The notes: a model not told the origin generated them from the sequence alone. A stretch of DNA of 64,000 nt from Lottia gigantea (GCF_000327385.1 NW_008708943.1:1095158-1159157), one strand, 5' to 3'. Counted from the first letter of the stretch, positions 36,001-49,300 are shown. Translations and numbers: made by a program.

Positions 36001-37014
36001 CCCAATGTTTGGAGCTACTCAAACTTAGTGATGATCCGGGCGATAAATAGTCTTTGCCTTTACCTTTTCTGGAATAAGACCAAATTACAAGAATTCTATG
36101 ACTGGTAACTGGTAACTCGTTCCACAGAAAGCGGTCACGAAGGGAGGGGCCAGACTAAACGTTTTAATCGACCTAAAGTGGATCCTGTGTTATAGGCTAT
36201 ATCAAAATATTGGCAACTTAAACAAATGAACAGTTTGAAATGATGACTAATACCAGATACCATATAACATTATTATCGACAATCGTTTCTAATATTAACT
36301 TATCATCAAGACAGATAGTTTGGTTAAGAAGCACAAGCAAAGTTTTATAAGCTAACTCAGTGGTTGATAATGGCTGTTTCAAGATGAGAATAACATCACA
36401 GAACGATATGCACATTTATGGTGTAATCTTGCATGTCCACACACGTATGGAAATGCATATGACTGTTTGGGTACATCGATAATGTGCACAGTCGCGTCCT
36501 TGTTAATTGTTCCATATTACACACCAAGGTGCACAGGAGCATAACATAACCGAGCAAAAGAAACATTTATGATATAATCTTGTGGATCGACACAAACATG
36601 AAAAGACCAATGATTACGATGGTACACAAAAGAATTCCAATCCAAAAATTTTTAGATTTATTAGGTGGGTGATAATATCTAGCCTAAAATGTCTCTTTCA
36701 TTTTTTCCGATTTTCTTACTATCGTTATCTAGCAATTCAAGCAATTAGTTTTTGTCGTCGACCATTAAAATATAAGCGAACTGCTGTTGCAAAAAAAAAC
36801 GATATGTTAATTTTCAAAAGTACACGAAAATAGATGACATAATTACAGTTTGTATTACAACAACCTTTGTCTATTCGAATGACGTACACATATGAACTAC
36901 CAATGTGCACAAGGGCATAACAACATAATACATTATAACTGAACAAAAGAAAAATAAAAATTTCTGAGACGACACATACCTTGTTTTATCTACTTTAGAA
37001 TCAGTAGAAGACAT
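30031..37014 (-). CDS. SLC17 family (sialin/VGLUT-like) anion transporter B
   Basis: Minus-strand paralogue of A. Exons: 37014-36980, 36068-35914, 35536-35304, 35013-34780, 33880-33793, 33590-33495, 33011-32875, 32463-32314, 32003-31871, 31439-31198 and 30246-30031. They total 1719 nt, or 572 residues. The N-terminal cytoplasmic region is about 65 residues, longer than in A, Ser-rich and acidic (SPGSSLSLSSSKHWAGS, DISEIPPLPAEIDIV), before PWWTSKRFQLSI. Family marks are TRVCLSIAIVSMV in helix 1 (Cys where A and C have Asn), GYLLLQLFTGWLSARFGAKR, TNWSPPHERSRL, YGFDGGWPSVFYV, DITPAYAGTIMSISNTFAT and EGEVQSWG. The helix 4 segment RILLGIFQCTYYPS also lacks the sialin glutamates. An extra intron splits what is one 184-nt exon in A and C into 88 and 96 nt. 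Confidence 0.9.
30451..30623 (+). promoter_or_regulatory. Promoter-like GC-richer island with E2F-type site and a plus-strand splice donor
   Basis: Inside the last intron of SLC17-B on the plus strand. It contains ttatgacgtaat (CRE-like), ttttggcgggaa (E2F consensus), a ccccgcgc block, two strong donor-like sites (aaaaag|gtaagt at 30527 and ctctg|gtaagt at 30623) and an ATG at 30541 opening 27 codons (MAVHCIQSSIDPRCTVSQII...) up to the second donor. No continuing exon was found downstream. It may be a displaced promoter, a repeat fragment or the first exon of a non-coding RNA. Confidence 0.3.
35705..35845. repeat. Minisatellite, ~30-40 bp unit
   Basis: About four diverged units with gaatatgagttattatcc and tgtgaggcc, in the intron between the second and third coding exons of SLC17-B. 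Confidence 0.7.
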
Positions 37015-37751
37015 ATTTCTTTACGATTAGGGTTTTTTTTTTTCAGTCCGTTTAGTAGTTTTCTAACAGCCTCCAAAAAGCATAACGTTTACGTAAACAT
37101 TTGACCTGCGAAATGCACTATAACCGATATGCACTACAATAATTACTGAATCGGATATCGCAAGCTTAAAGTGTCTTTTCATTTTTACAACTATTCGGCG
37201 AAATTTTCCTTATTTAGTGGTGGACCATTAGTTAAGGATAGTTAAATTTTCTAATTTTCTAAATCTTTAATGACTTTAATCAATGTAAAACGAAGTGACA
37301 TGAATTAGACTTCTGTGAACTTCTTTCTGCTTTGGATTAAATTGAGCAACACCATGTACATTTTGAGGAAACGTTTGACTTTATAGCCCCATTAGCCTAC
37401 TCTTTTCCAACTTGTGTGGGGTCAAAATAGTGCATAGTCCATAGTACGACAATATAATTGAAATTAAATTCAACAATTTCGTTTCGTTATTATTTATCGT
37501 CGGTCTTTAATGGGGGCGAAACATGAAACATTGCGAAATTGTGAACTATTTTAATCAAATTGATAGTACGGCGACTATGGCATATTGTCTCATTCTAGAA
37601 GCGATTTGTCCGACCTATTAATTCCTGTAACAGTAATATGTTTATATTTTATTCCGACTGGAACTGGACTTGGGATTGATCAGATGACAATGTCCACTTG
37701 TCTTGGAATATCAAAGCGGTAATTAAGAAAAAATTGTGATCGAATTCTTAC

Positions 37752-37831
37752 CTTAGAAAAACAGATCTGCCCAGAGACTCGGTCGATTTTGTAAATGAAG
37801 GCTGTATCGTGGTTGAAATTTCTCTTGTCAT
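37752..37831 (-). CDS. Alternative first coding exon of SLC17-B
   Basis: An ATG at 37831 opens MTREISTTIQPSFTKSTESL followed by GRSVFLR and ends at a strong donor (CTAAG|GTAAGA) leaving two bases of a split codon. That is the same phase as the exon at 36980-37014, and it joins to KGKGKDYLSPG at 36068. Two alternative starts would change only the cytoplasmic N-terminus. This is inferred from phase and splice sites; expression is not shown. Confidence 0.55.
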
Positions 37832-38570
37832 TCTACCAATGAAATACGTTTACTAAGTACACCATTAATTTTATATATATTTTAACATAGTAACACTATA
37901 ACCTACAATAATAGTTCACATAAGGATATTATGCTTCTAAATATATTCAATGTCCAATTCTTCATGGAATAATAATAATGGATTACATATTGGTTGGGCT
38001 ACACAATGTATCAGAACAGGTACGAATAGAATATTTTAAAGAGTCAATTATCACTTCTGCTACCTCAATTAAATGTCTGTTGTCATTGCTAATGTAGCAT
38101 CTACATCTAAGGGTAGTATATTAGATAATACTACGTATACTTTTAACACCTTTAGTCCTTGACAATAATACCTCTTTGTTCTGAGTCTACCCAACTAATT
38201 AATCTTATACTTATCAAGTATTATTAAAGATTAGGCCTATGCATTGTGTTCCTGTGTTAACAAATGTCAACATTCTCATGGTCAGTCCCTTGACCAATCA
38301 ACGCCTTCTTGCATTAGCTTTATCCATTCAGGTCTCAAGGATATGGACGCTTAGGTCTCTCAACCAATCAGAATATAGTTCTTATCTTAGAGCCTGACAA
38401 AAAGGAATTAAACCTGATTCAAGGGAGATATCCAAGAGAGATCTAGGTAGAACTATAGTGAAAGGGTCATGTAGTTTTGAGATTTCAATTTCCCGCTCCC
38501 ACTGAGCCCCTGCCCTTTTGGTCTCGGGATGATAGAGTTTAGATGTTCCTGTATTTTATTTGTATTAATA

Positions 38571-38730
38571 AATAAGACAATTATATGGATATATACTTCT
38601 GTGATATTTATTATACTTCAACGTTTCAATGTTGTGAGACGGTGACGGTGTGAGAACCACATTGAAACGTTGAAGTTATAAATATCCCAGAAGTATATAT
38701 CCATATTATATCCATATAATTGTCTTATTT
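38571..38730. mobile_element. Foldback element of about 160 bp
   Basis: aataagacaattatatggat at the left end is mirrored by tccatataattgtcttattt at the right end. The arms of about 70 bp continue through atatacttctgtgatattta and acttcaacgtttcaatgt against their complements, with a short gap around cggtgacggtgtgaga. It would form a long hairpin. A non-autonomous DNA transposon is the likely source. Confidence 0.7.
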
Positions 38731-39741
38731 ATCTATATCTTGTTCTTCTAATATGCCATTGAAGGATTATTTGTATTAATGTTCCTGTATTTTACCCGTA
38801 TTGATGTTCCTCGTTGTACCTGTATTGATGTTTATTGTTCCTGATGTTGTCCTTCCCGAATAAATACTCTACAAACCTTCAAAGCCGTTATGTTATGTTT
38901 TGTTACAGTTGTTATATACCAATAAACCAACTACTAGCGATCCGATCTGCAAAGGGAATCCCGAAATCCTAAACAATATATTGACGAAACACTCGTAGCA
39001 GGTAATGATTTTTTCAAATATAATAAAGTATATCAATTATAGGTGAAGTACTCCATTCTGAAAAGTGGTATCGTGTATCTAGAAATGTAAGCATACCCTG
39101 CCTGGCGCCACGTCCACCATTGCAGCTCAACTTACACAACAAATAGGAAGGTAAAGGTATGTTAGTAAATGTTCAATTCGTCATATAATGATACTATTGG
39201 ATCAATTATTGTTTGTATGAGTGTATAAATAAATAAGCCAAGTAGTACGATCGATTCGAACTGTAACAAACGAAAACCATAATCCAAAATAACATATTGA
39301 CGAAACATTAGTAGCAGCTAATGAACTTTTCACAGTAGGACGTATCAATTAGAAGTAAATAAATATTGCATAATGAAAATAATATAAAGGTTCAAGGTTC
39401 GCTGCAATCTCATTGCATAAACGAAAATCACAAATCTAGAAATGGATGTTATTTAACAATGTTTAATTTTACTCATTTATTTTTTTTGCGTCTCTCTATG
39501 CCATACATGTAAAATTTTAGATTGTAACTCATTTTACTCTATTTCATTAGAAGGTTTTATTCTAACACATTCATAAGGGTCTCTCTGTATGATATCCAAT
39601 ATATAATTGTTTAAGTGGTCTAAAGTCGGTTGCAGTCTTAAAGCATCTCATTGAAATACTCAAATCAAGAAATAGACTGACAACTATCAAAAGGTATGGC
39701 AGCTTTCAACTGGTTGTCAGGTCGACAAGATCATATTTTGG

Positions 39742-39864
39742 CTAAAAATCCACATCACTTGTGCCAGAGCCGTACTCATCGTATCCCGAATATGGATTTT
39801 GACCTTGTCGGGGAGGTTTGACGAATGGGGCTGTGGTTTGGACACGATGAGACTTATGTTTCAA
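39742..39864 (-). CDS. Orphan terminal exon (41 codons including stop), gene unknown
   Basis: After an acceptor (tttatgtag) the minus strand reads LKHKSHRVQTTAPFVKPPRQ then GQNPYSGYDEYGSGTSDVDF and a stop. The Pro/Gly/Tyr/Asp-rich composition and acidic end look like the C-terminal tail of a real protein, unlike other minus-strand frames nearby. I could not find partner exons. The candidate first exon at 41347-41405 is out of phase for a direct join. It may belong to a gene nested between SLC17-B and the CD225 gene, or be chance. Confidence 0.3.
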   Translation of the reverse strand: MKHKSHRVQTTAPFVKPPRQGQNPYSGYDEYGSGTSDVDF

Positions 39865-41346
39865 CTACATAAACATCTAAAACAATTATAACGGTCAGTG
39901 TAAATGAGGTTTCATTTGGGGTAAATTAGTCCGAAACGCGTTTACTCATTTACAGCCCGATCAATCCATAATTTTTTCATGGTGTCAAGATTTTATTGAA
40001 TTGCATGCATGAAGCCCAGATAAAATTATTTATGTACTAAATTAAGTAGCCATTTTCTAATTGAGGTCAATTTGGTTTTAATCTATGCCGTGTGAAAGAT
40101 TGGTGACCTTTAAGAAGTCATCTTTAAAGTTGACACAGCTGAGAATTGGTAGGCCTATATATAATAAAATGTGTTTGTTCGTTTTTATAGATATATAATG
40201 TATGTACATTTATTAATAGTAATGTTTTAATAGACTTTCGGTTCTTTTAAATTTTTGTCCAGGTATTTTTTCGGAAATTAAAATCTGCTTTGTAACATAT
40301 TGTAAATCTGAATTTTAATGCACAGGTCTACAAATGCTTGCAGGATTGTTAATGGGGTACATTGATCGATAAGGTTATCTTATTTGTGGTAGATATTGTA
40401 CGTTCGTTAAACAAGGTTATATACAATGTTATATCTATCGAGTTAATTTAATTGAAAGGTATTCATGCATTCACAAAATGCACTACACTTTATGTTTATA
40501 TGCTCTAGATTTCACACACACATTTCAAATGCACCAAATAAGATAGGTCTATTATTATTTAATAATTGCCAAAACTAAACTTTATAGAATGTACTATTGG
40601 AAAAATTTAATGCACAGTCTTACCTTATTGTATTTGTTTTTACAAAATATATCGAGTTCAAGGGTTTAATGTCAAAATATAACATCCACTGTAACAAGAA
40701 ATTAAAGCTAGGCAAAATGTTATTCCAAAACTCAGCTGTGAGCTCCTATCTTTAATATCACGTAACCTCTGATTACCAATGTCTTATCCCGAATTTTGCT
40801 GACAACAAACCAAATAACGTACTTTTACGACCCCTCCTTATGCATACAGTATAGGATATGATATAATTGGATACTACTATAATCGTATTGTATTTATTTG
40901 TCTACATTGTAGAATTTCATTTATAATCCTATGGCCATGGAAGCTTTCCAAATCGTGCATAAAAACAATAGAAACTAGAAATGTCAACAGCTCCTGAATG
41001 TGACACGATACCTAGACCTATGGCTTTATAGACTAACTAAAATAAGATTACTTGTTCGCTTCTTTGTTGTTTTTCTGATAGTTTTCGTCAGTGTTTTAGA
41101 GAACTTTTTTTCACCATTGTTGTATGCGTTTTGCAATAAGTCACTTCCGGTTTTCTTAATATGCTCCGTTGTATATTCATTTCCCTCAAGTGTATAATCA
41201 AGTCAGAAATCCTGTACTTTTTTAAGGTTTTCCCTACAGAAAATGACCAGAATAAAAAAAAGTAATTAATACAAAAAAACGTGACAAATCGATTTACCAC
41301 GCAAACAAAAAAACACGAATGAAAGCGAGAGCTAAGGTTCACGTAC

Positions 41347-41405
41347 CTGTAATGTCCATCGAATAGAATATCCCTGACTTTGTAGACATCGACCATTCCA
41401 TTCAT
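41347..41405 (-). CDS. Candidate first coding exon (third SLC17-B start, or unknown gene)
   Basis: An ATG at 41405 opens MNGMVDVYKVRDILFDGHYR and ends at a donor (ATTACAG|GTACGT) leaving two bases, the phase needed to join the SLC17-B exon at 36068. The frame is open and plausible, but it lies 3.5 kb upstream of the other alternative start, so it could belong to another gene. Confidence 0.35.
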
Positions 41406-42237
41406 TACTGATTCGCTATCTTTATGTAGCCTACTTTCATGGTACGACCTCTATCTGTTTATCTTGATTTGTAGTTCAGTCTTTCCTCACTGGTAAGAAT
41501 CAATACTGACGTCTGCTCTATTCACAAAGAGTAGGCATCGACATAATATGTTATCACTGTGAAGGTTGATTATTGATATTATTTTTTTGCACCGTCGATA
41601 TGCATGTAGGTCTATTCGTGGATCATAAATGGTGTAGTATGTGTTAAATTATAACAATCTTTAATACTTCATTAAGTATTCCAGTCAAAGAGTGCATGAG
41701 ATCTCATTCTGACGTCAAGTTCGGGGGGGGGGGGGGGGTGCATCCGCTGTTTATCATACTGAAATATATCCTGCATAATCTGCTACTAGTTTATTAGACA
41801 CGATGAATTCGTTGAGATCTATTCATTATTTCATTGAAGGGGTGGGGGTCCTAGTAACACTGTGAAGAATTACCCCGCTAGTACTTTCGTCCGGGTTCCA
41901 TTTTGTCTGTTCAGCAGTAACTGTAATCCAATATGATGACCGTAAGGGCGCGAAATGCCTCGTCTGGTGAAGAGTAGACAGATTCAAAAGGATCCAAATG
42001 AGATAATTCAGACAACTATGTACAAGCAATTTGTTATCTATTTGTAGGATGGATTCTTTCAACTCTACGTAAATTATGCATGAAAATATTGGGATTCTTT
42101 TATGGGGGGAGGAGAGAGACTCGGGTGGTATTTACAGTTTCTTAGGTGAAGATGTGCAAGGCTTGAATTCTAAGTCTGGATAACTGTGACACGTCTCGTC
42201 TTGAACAATGAGACAGTTACCTGTCACACCTGAATAA

Positions 42238-42349
42238 CGCATGCGCATTAGACGTAATCACCTTTGAAAGGTAATTCCGTTTGTTGACATTTTTGGACGC
42301 AGATTCTGCTATATTATGATTTAATTTCCACTGTTTGCAACAATTTAAA
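42238..42349 (+). promoter_or_regulatory. Core promoter and 5' UTR exon of the CD225 gene
   Basis: cgcatgcgca (42238-42247) matches the palindromic site of nuclear respiratory factor 1 (alpha-Pal), common at CpG-type promoters. About 100 bp further a donor (ttaaa|gtaagt, exon end 42349) can splice to the acceptor at 42784, just six bases before the ATG at 42791. The site and donor are seen; the transcription start is inferred. Confidence 0.45.
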
Positions 42350-42790
42350 GTAAGTAAATCTGTTTTGTTCATGTCATGTCATTTATTGAGTTCTTGAAAA
42401 ATCACCACACCTGATATGCACAGAATTCAACATTCTTATTGTGTTAGTCATTCCAGAATATTTTCGACGCCATTTTTGAACATAATTATCAAAAATAAAA
42501 ATTCTCAAAGTAAATTATAACTTTTCATTTGTGTTTTTAATTTGTCTGCTAGTGCCGTTTGTCTTTTAAAATACATTTTCCGAAGCAGATCGTTATTGCA
42601 GATATACAATGTTTCTTTTATTAAAGAGTAGCCTATTATCTCATAAGGTCTGGTCAGAAAACAAGATAAAGGTATTATTGAACTCCCTTTAAAACTATTT
42701 GAAAATATTTTGAACTTAATATTTAGTAAGAGTTATTGTGTAAAGTTTTTCTATTTGTATAAAATGTTTTATATACTTTTTTAGGTCAAA

Positions 42791-43636
42791 ATGCAGTCTG
42801 GATACGGACCAGCATACTACTATGCTGGATCTAGGGATGGCAGTGTGTCAGAACCCTATGCAGCCAGTCATATAGATTCCACAATGAAGGCATATCCTTC
42901 ACAGCAGAGTATTGATACTAGATCATATATCACTGGTAGTAAAAGAAGTTTGTATTCTACCTATACATCTTATACTACACATACCAATATGTCATATGCT
43001 TTACCTATTGTTACTAATGCACCTTTATTAGAAAAGAAGCCACCAGATAATTGGGGATTAGCTTTTGTTTCCCTTTTCATCAATCCTATTTTTGGACTAA
43101 TAGCCATCCTCCTTGCAGGTAATTTTTACATTTACATTTTATTTGCTTTTCTTAATTGTAAGTGACAGTCTAGCATTCAACAAAACCTATCCACAAGGTC
43201 TTGCTATTTATGGCTTGTATTTGCACCAATTAAATTTGCTGTCTGATGTCGGAGGATCCTGTATTTATAGAAATGCTTAGACATAAATGAACTCACCATC
43301 ACAAAAGCTGCTCAATACCTAAGGGCCTTTGCAGTAGCTATGTCATAAAATACTTAGTTTTGGTGGGATTGCAAGTTTAGGAAACAATTTACAATTTATG
43401 ATAAAGACTTTTACATGGATTCAAAAGTTTAAATGAGCTGTTATGTTTATCAACTTATATATTTATAATTTTCAGAACAATCTAAGATCTACTTCACAAA
43501 ATGTAACTATTTGAAGGCATCGCAATATGGAGTTTATGCTAAAGGAGCAGCTTTGGGAGGAATAGCTTGTACCATCATTTTACTGGTCTTAATTATAGCT
43601 ATAGCTGTTAACCAACATATCATGTACAACATCTAA
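42791..43636 (+). CDS. CD225/dispanin family small membrane protein (162 residues)
   Basis: Two coding exons, 42791-43118 and 43476-43636 (489 nt). The N-terminal 85 residues are cytoplasmic, rich in Tyr, Ser and Pro. A CD225-type region follows: PPDNWGLAFVSLFINPIFGL opens a re-entrant or membrane helix at about 87-109, a short loop has EQSKIYFTKCNYLKASQYG, and a second helix covers about 134-154 (GGIACTIILLVLIIAIAV). The loop with paired small residues and a basic/aromatic stretch resembles dispanins such as IFITM, PRRT and SynDIG proteins. These act on vesicle and membrane fusion or receptor trafficking. The subfamily is not resolved. The second-exon acceptor is ttttcag. The 3' UTR likely runs to the AATAAA near 44218. 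Confidence 0.85.
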
Positions 43637-46345
43637 GTCTAAGGATGTAGTTTCCCGTTTTGATGGAAATGAAGGAGAGGAGAGGAAGAAAGGGGGGGGT
43701 CTTTACTGTATACAATGTATATTATGCTCATGCAGTTTTTTAATGGAGCTCATACCTGTGATTTCAAACCTAGCTGAGATATATTCCCCCAAATCTCATA
43801 TATGTAATCTGTTCAAAGAAAATCTTTTGTGCTAAAAAATGGCTTAATTTACAGTGTTATGTCTACGTAGTCTGTAATTTAATTGGATATGAGATATGGT
43901 GCTCTGGATCCAAAATTGCCTTTAATGGGGAGACCTTTGATCCTATAATGGAGAAAAAAATTGCTTCAAATCTAGGGCCCATGATGTTAACTATATGTAT
44001 ATTTTAATATGTAAATTAATCATTTTATCATACTAAAATTCATTTTTATGACAAATATATATATATATATATACCTTTTCTTTAAATCATTTTAGCATTT
44101 AGCATAGCATATCTTATTAGACATATTTCATATGTCAAAGATTTTCATGATACAAGAACTTCCATATAATTAATAAGATGGAAACATTTTAATGACATTT
44201 CTTATTGTAGATGATTTAATAAAAAAAAAAACAATGAATTATTTTATAGAATATAATCCCTAATTTGACTCTAGCTTTTTAACCCCAGTCTTTGGTTTGA
44301 TATCAATGTTAATTGTAATTTTTGTTTAAAATTTTATTCAGATACAGAATATTAGGCCTAATTCCGTTTTGATTGTACATAAACCATCATTTTCTATCAT
44401 TTTTATAAAAATTAAAACATAATCCATTTCTACCAGTGTCATTTTTATTCGAATTTATCTTTATCAATCTTGTATATCATGTTAATAATGCTACAATGAT
44501 CAACTGTTAGGCGGCCAAAAATATGTAACAGGATGCACCAAATCAATTCTTTTTTTATTTTAAACCATCTATGTACCATGGAAGGATCGTGTCTATCATC
44601 AAAGCTGCTGCATTTCCAACTTGACCTCAACAGTTGCCCCCACCCCCCTCCAAATTTAAATCGAGGTAGTTGTCCAACAATTGACCCTTTTTCTACGACT
44701 TTGAGGATCTAAATAGGTCAATAAAATTTGTTTCACTTCAAAATCACTGGGTTAGAAATTCGGTCTAATATGATCTATTACCAGTAGATTTTCATTAAAA
44801 TATTACTTGACACTTTTACACCTATATAGTTAAAAGATCTGACTTGACTTGACCTCTTCCACTAATGGACCTCAACAAATCACCAAATGTGTATTTTTGA
44901 TTTTTATTTCAGTTTTCTGGAAAATATACAACCAATCAAAATATCCTACAGATTACATTTACTGTGAATACCATAATTAATATTTGTGTATAATATAACT
45001 AATATTTTATAACTTTTATATCATGTGATCATTTCACTAACTTGACTTAAACAAAGTACAATATATACAACAAATTTAACAATAATATATACAATTTTTT
45101 AACAAAAACAAGCATTTCATTTATCATAAGCATTACAGGTAAAGCTATTTAATAACACTACGTAAAAAAAATATGTTATATAGCTTTATCTTGTGGTTAC
45201 ATGGTACTATAAATATAAACAGTGATATTTGTTGCTCAAAACATACTCTTATCTGAAGACTTATATAATACAATATAAAACTCTTCTGATAGTGTGATTA
45301 CAAACATATATGTCAGTTTCCAGTCATACATTCCCTCAAATTATAGATATCCAGTACCTATCAAGTAATGTGCACATTTTACTAGCACAACGAAGAAAGG
45401 TTTCGATAGGCATTAAAGACTGAAAAAATCAATTTATTTCATTATTGGAGAAAAGGTTTTCAACTGCTAAAAGCTACTAATCCTTTGTTAGTGACAACAC
45501 AAAGAGGCACAAATGTGGTGATACATAAGAACTTATCTGATTCCATTTGCAGCTTCGCATTCAATGTTTCCATCTGAAACTACTGCAGATATTTTTTGAC
45601 AGCATTAGTTGTAAATTAAATCAGCTAAGTTCATTAGTTCATGTAATATGTCTTCAATACTACACCGGTGAATCATTTCATATTACTTTTAAAATCATGT
45701 CAAATTCAATTACACATTGACTTCATTTTTTTCTCTAGGCAAGCTGGTAATTGTAAAGTCTACCACCCAAAAATGTGAGAAAAAAAACTGGTGTAAATTT
45801 CAAATAGAAAAAAAAACAAATATTAAAATAGCACTTACAAGAATAAATTACAATTAGGGTGGAATGTTCAATTGTCAAATTAGAAAAAAAGAGTCAGTTT
45901 TATAACTAAAAAAAATTTGTTTCTTCTGAACATCCTATTTTTTTTTTAAATTGGCCAGTCTAACTTTCTTTTCTGGCTTTCAAATTTCTACTTGTCCACA
46001 CAGCTAAAATCAATAAATAACAAATATTTTGAAAATTTCAGGTCAATGCGAGGCAGGCTGGATAACAGATCTTGAGATAGTTACAAGGGTGACAAAATAA
46101 CAAAAATACCAGGTCATCCTGTTATTTATTCAACAGGCATGAAAGATAACTTTTTATTTAGGTGGAAGAATTTCAAGTTATATGGCTCTCAGGGATTATA
46201 ATTCATTCCAATACAGTCACTATCACAACTTTCACTAAACTAAAGAAAAAAGATCTCAAAAGTTCTCAAATTTCTTCAAATTCATCTTTACATAAAGAAT
46301 TCCATTTACAGGTCACCGGCATCAAATAAATTAAATGCATTTCTT
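43637..46345. other. Convergent 3' flanks of the CD225 and Nrf genes
   Basis: Very AT-rich and non-coding. It should contain the 3' UTR of the CD225 gene on the left (AATAAA at about 44218) and the long 3' UTR of the minus-strand Nrf gene on the right, where TTTATT motifs near 46122 and 45433 could be its poly-A signals. Small dinucleotide (AT)n and G/C runs occur. I see no gene. Confidence 0.5.
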
Positions 46346-49300
46346 TCATTTTTTCTGATTTTTCCTCTTTTTATTTTTACCATGTTCATCGACACCCAAA
46401 CTTGTGTTTCTTGGTACTAAAAATACGTCTCCATCACTTGACTGCTGTAATGAATATTCATTAGGGTCATAGGGTTGACCATGTTCGTCTCGCAGGGAAG
46501 TAAATATTTCTTGATACATCTGACTAAATCGGGCCTTCATTTCTCGTGTTTGTTTATCAATCAACTGTCGCTCATTGATTAGTTTATCGCGGGTATGTTT
46601 CAATTGTTGTAGTTCATCTTCCACCCCATACACCAAGTCCATTTTCCGTTTTCTGCAATTCTGGGCAGCAACTTTATTCTTACCCCTCCGTCTGATGTCT
46701 CTGATTAGCTGTAACTGTGCAGCATTCAATTTATATTTGGTCAGCATCTCATTAAATTCCTCCACCGGTGAATCTGTGATCTGGTCCACAGTGAAAGGCA
46801 CTTTTAATTCTGCTGCTCTTTTGGCATCTTTAGGAGCTGGACCTTTATGTTTTGGACGGTCGTTCTTGATATATTTTTTAACCTCCTTTGGTTGCATTCC
46901 GGGTGGGGCAGGGTATGTATGATTGTGGCGTATATGCTGGGAGCCTCCGGTTGGTTTGCTGAAGTCTGTATCATTAGATGATGTGGAGTAGTTGCTAGGA
47001 GATGAGGCGCTACCGCTGTATCCATAAGAATTAAAACTAAAATGGTTATCGTCTCCATCATATTTAGATGATTTAGAGTAGGTTGGACTACCATAATCAC
47101 TACCACCAGTAGCTCCCTCTACACCATCATAAGGAGACATTGAACAGGAATCTTGAGGCTCCTGAAATAACAAAAGATCACAACATGAATGACTTGATTT
47201 GAATACATTTATTTTTCACAAGTTTTATACAAATCATTTTTTTCCAGACAACTGCACACTTAATAGAGGCAAATGACAACCATTTTATGAACATTAAATC
47301 TACCCCATTCGTCTCATTCTAACTGGGATAATTCTACAGCCTTGAAACAAGAGTTCTTTACTAAAAGCATTCTGGTTTTCCAGCCTGCCATCAAGACGAT
47401 CATTTAAACAATGGAACTATAACAAACCTGGAAAGGTGAAGCACTACCCATGGATATAGCTGAATCACTACCTGTTTCATCTAACATCTGAATAGTCTCT
47501 AAACCTATAGAATAGAAATCAGTTTTATGCAAGGACAAGGGAAATATTTTACAAATAATTCTTAGATCAAAATAAAATAAGTAATGCAGTTCGATACATT
47601 TGACACATTTATATCTTAACAATGCCAGTGAAGAATTAATCAGCGACAAAACTGAGATAGAGGCAAATTTGACATCCCTCAATCCATTAATGAACTTTTC
47701 CATGAATCCATATAATGTATGCTGGGTTAGGTGAGTAAGACAAATCCATTCATTGGGTGGGGTAACTATTGAATTAAGAAATGTTTTTACCTTCATTTAG
47801 AGCTCTGTCCAAGTCTTCATCATCTAAGAGCAGATTATCTAATGTTTCTGTTTGATTAATGGTGGTAGATATATTAGATAGAAACATATCATTAGTGGTC
47901 CATTCTAACTCAGATACACTACTAGTATGTGGTATGGATGAATTATAATCTTGAGATGTTAGTAATCCTACAAATCAAATAGTATTATAAACAATACAAT
48001 TAAACTATATCTATACCATGTACAGGTAACAGAAGAGAGTCAGAAATCAATCTGATTGAAATGCAGTCAGAAATCAATCTGAAAATAGTATACATATAAA
48101 ACTAAATTGGAATTTCCAATAATCAATGTTATTTATCAGTAAGTTTTTGCCAGTATCATCTCTGTGACTGAACCAAAAAATTGACACTAAAAAAAGAAAC
48201 AATCTCACTTAGCAAATATGACCACAAACAATTTATTAATGCAATTCATAAAACATACTTATTATTTCTTGAAAACTGAGCATTTTCAGTTATTCTGACA
48301 GCAGACGACATTTCGAACTCAAGTGACATTTCAAATTCAAATCTGTCATGAAGTTTAACAAAAATAAATTTTCAGGAAATGAGTCAAGTATATATGATTG
48401 TGCCATATGACTGTCAAAGATCGTGCCATGACCTTGTGACTATCAGATTATTGTAATTTTTGTTTACCACTGACCAGAAATGGCAGATAAGATGTTGACA
48501 TCATAGTATCTCAAGACAGGATGTAATGCTAAAATTTGTCAAGGAGTAAAGGAAATTATCTATTGTTGGTAAAGTACAGGCGTATCTCATATTCTATGGG
48601 AACACCAGACCAATACAAATATTCTTTGTTAGCTTGGTGGATAATTAATATTGTAACAATACACACTTTATGTGAAAATGTTAAATTTTACACAACTGTA
48701 TTGAACCAAACAATTACAACAATATTTGATGCAACAGGGAATTTTCAACGACACTCTCCAACTTCAGAAACCTCACGTTAACGCAGAATTGAAGATGTTC
48801 AAATTTTAACCCTATAGGCTGCAAAATTACATGATATACAGCCAAGCAGGTGTTAACAAGTGACGCCAAATTACATTAATGTCATAAAATTTAAGTCAAG
48901 TTCAGGGTATATGATGTTAGAGTTTTTCAAAATCACGGTTCAAAGGGTTAAAGAGCACAAACCTGTATCATTTATTGGGGACTGCAGTGTGGTGATGTTG
49001 GTCTCTGTTGCCATGGGAACAGGTAATGTTGCATTCTGTAACAAGACACTGTTATCTAGGGACAAAGAACTGGCATTGTTAACATCCACATCTATACTGG
49101 AGTCATTCATTTGATTATTTGGTGGTAAATCTAATAAATTTACTAAATCTTGCCATCTATCTTCAAAACTTTCTTGACGATTGACCTCTGATGGTAGTTG
49201 CTATAAAATACAAACCTCAAATTATTGCTAGTACAGTAATCCTCACGGTACTACAAAACAACACTTTATGTCTGCCACTAACCGTGGCGATATTCCATGC

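Noticed and set aside
41724-41741. Long G-run (also near 55870 and 55983)
   Set aside because: A homopolymer or G-rich tract of a kind common in such genomes; too short and isolated to argue for a functional quadruplex from sequence alone.
46575-46922. 115-codon plus-strand frame over the Nrf last exon
   Set aside because: It is the antisense shadow of the bZIP-coding exon, which has strong protein-level support on the minus strand.
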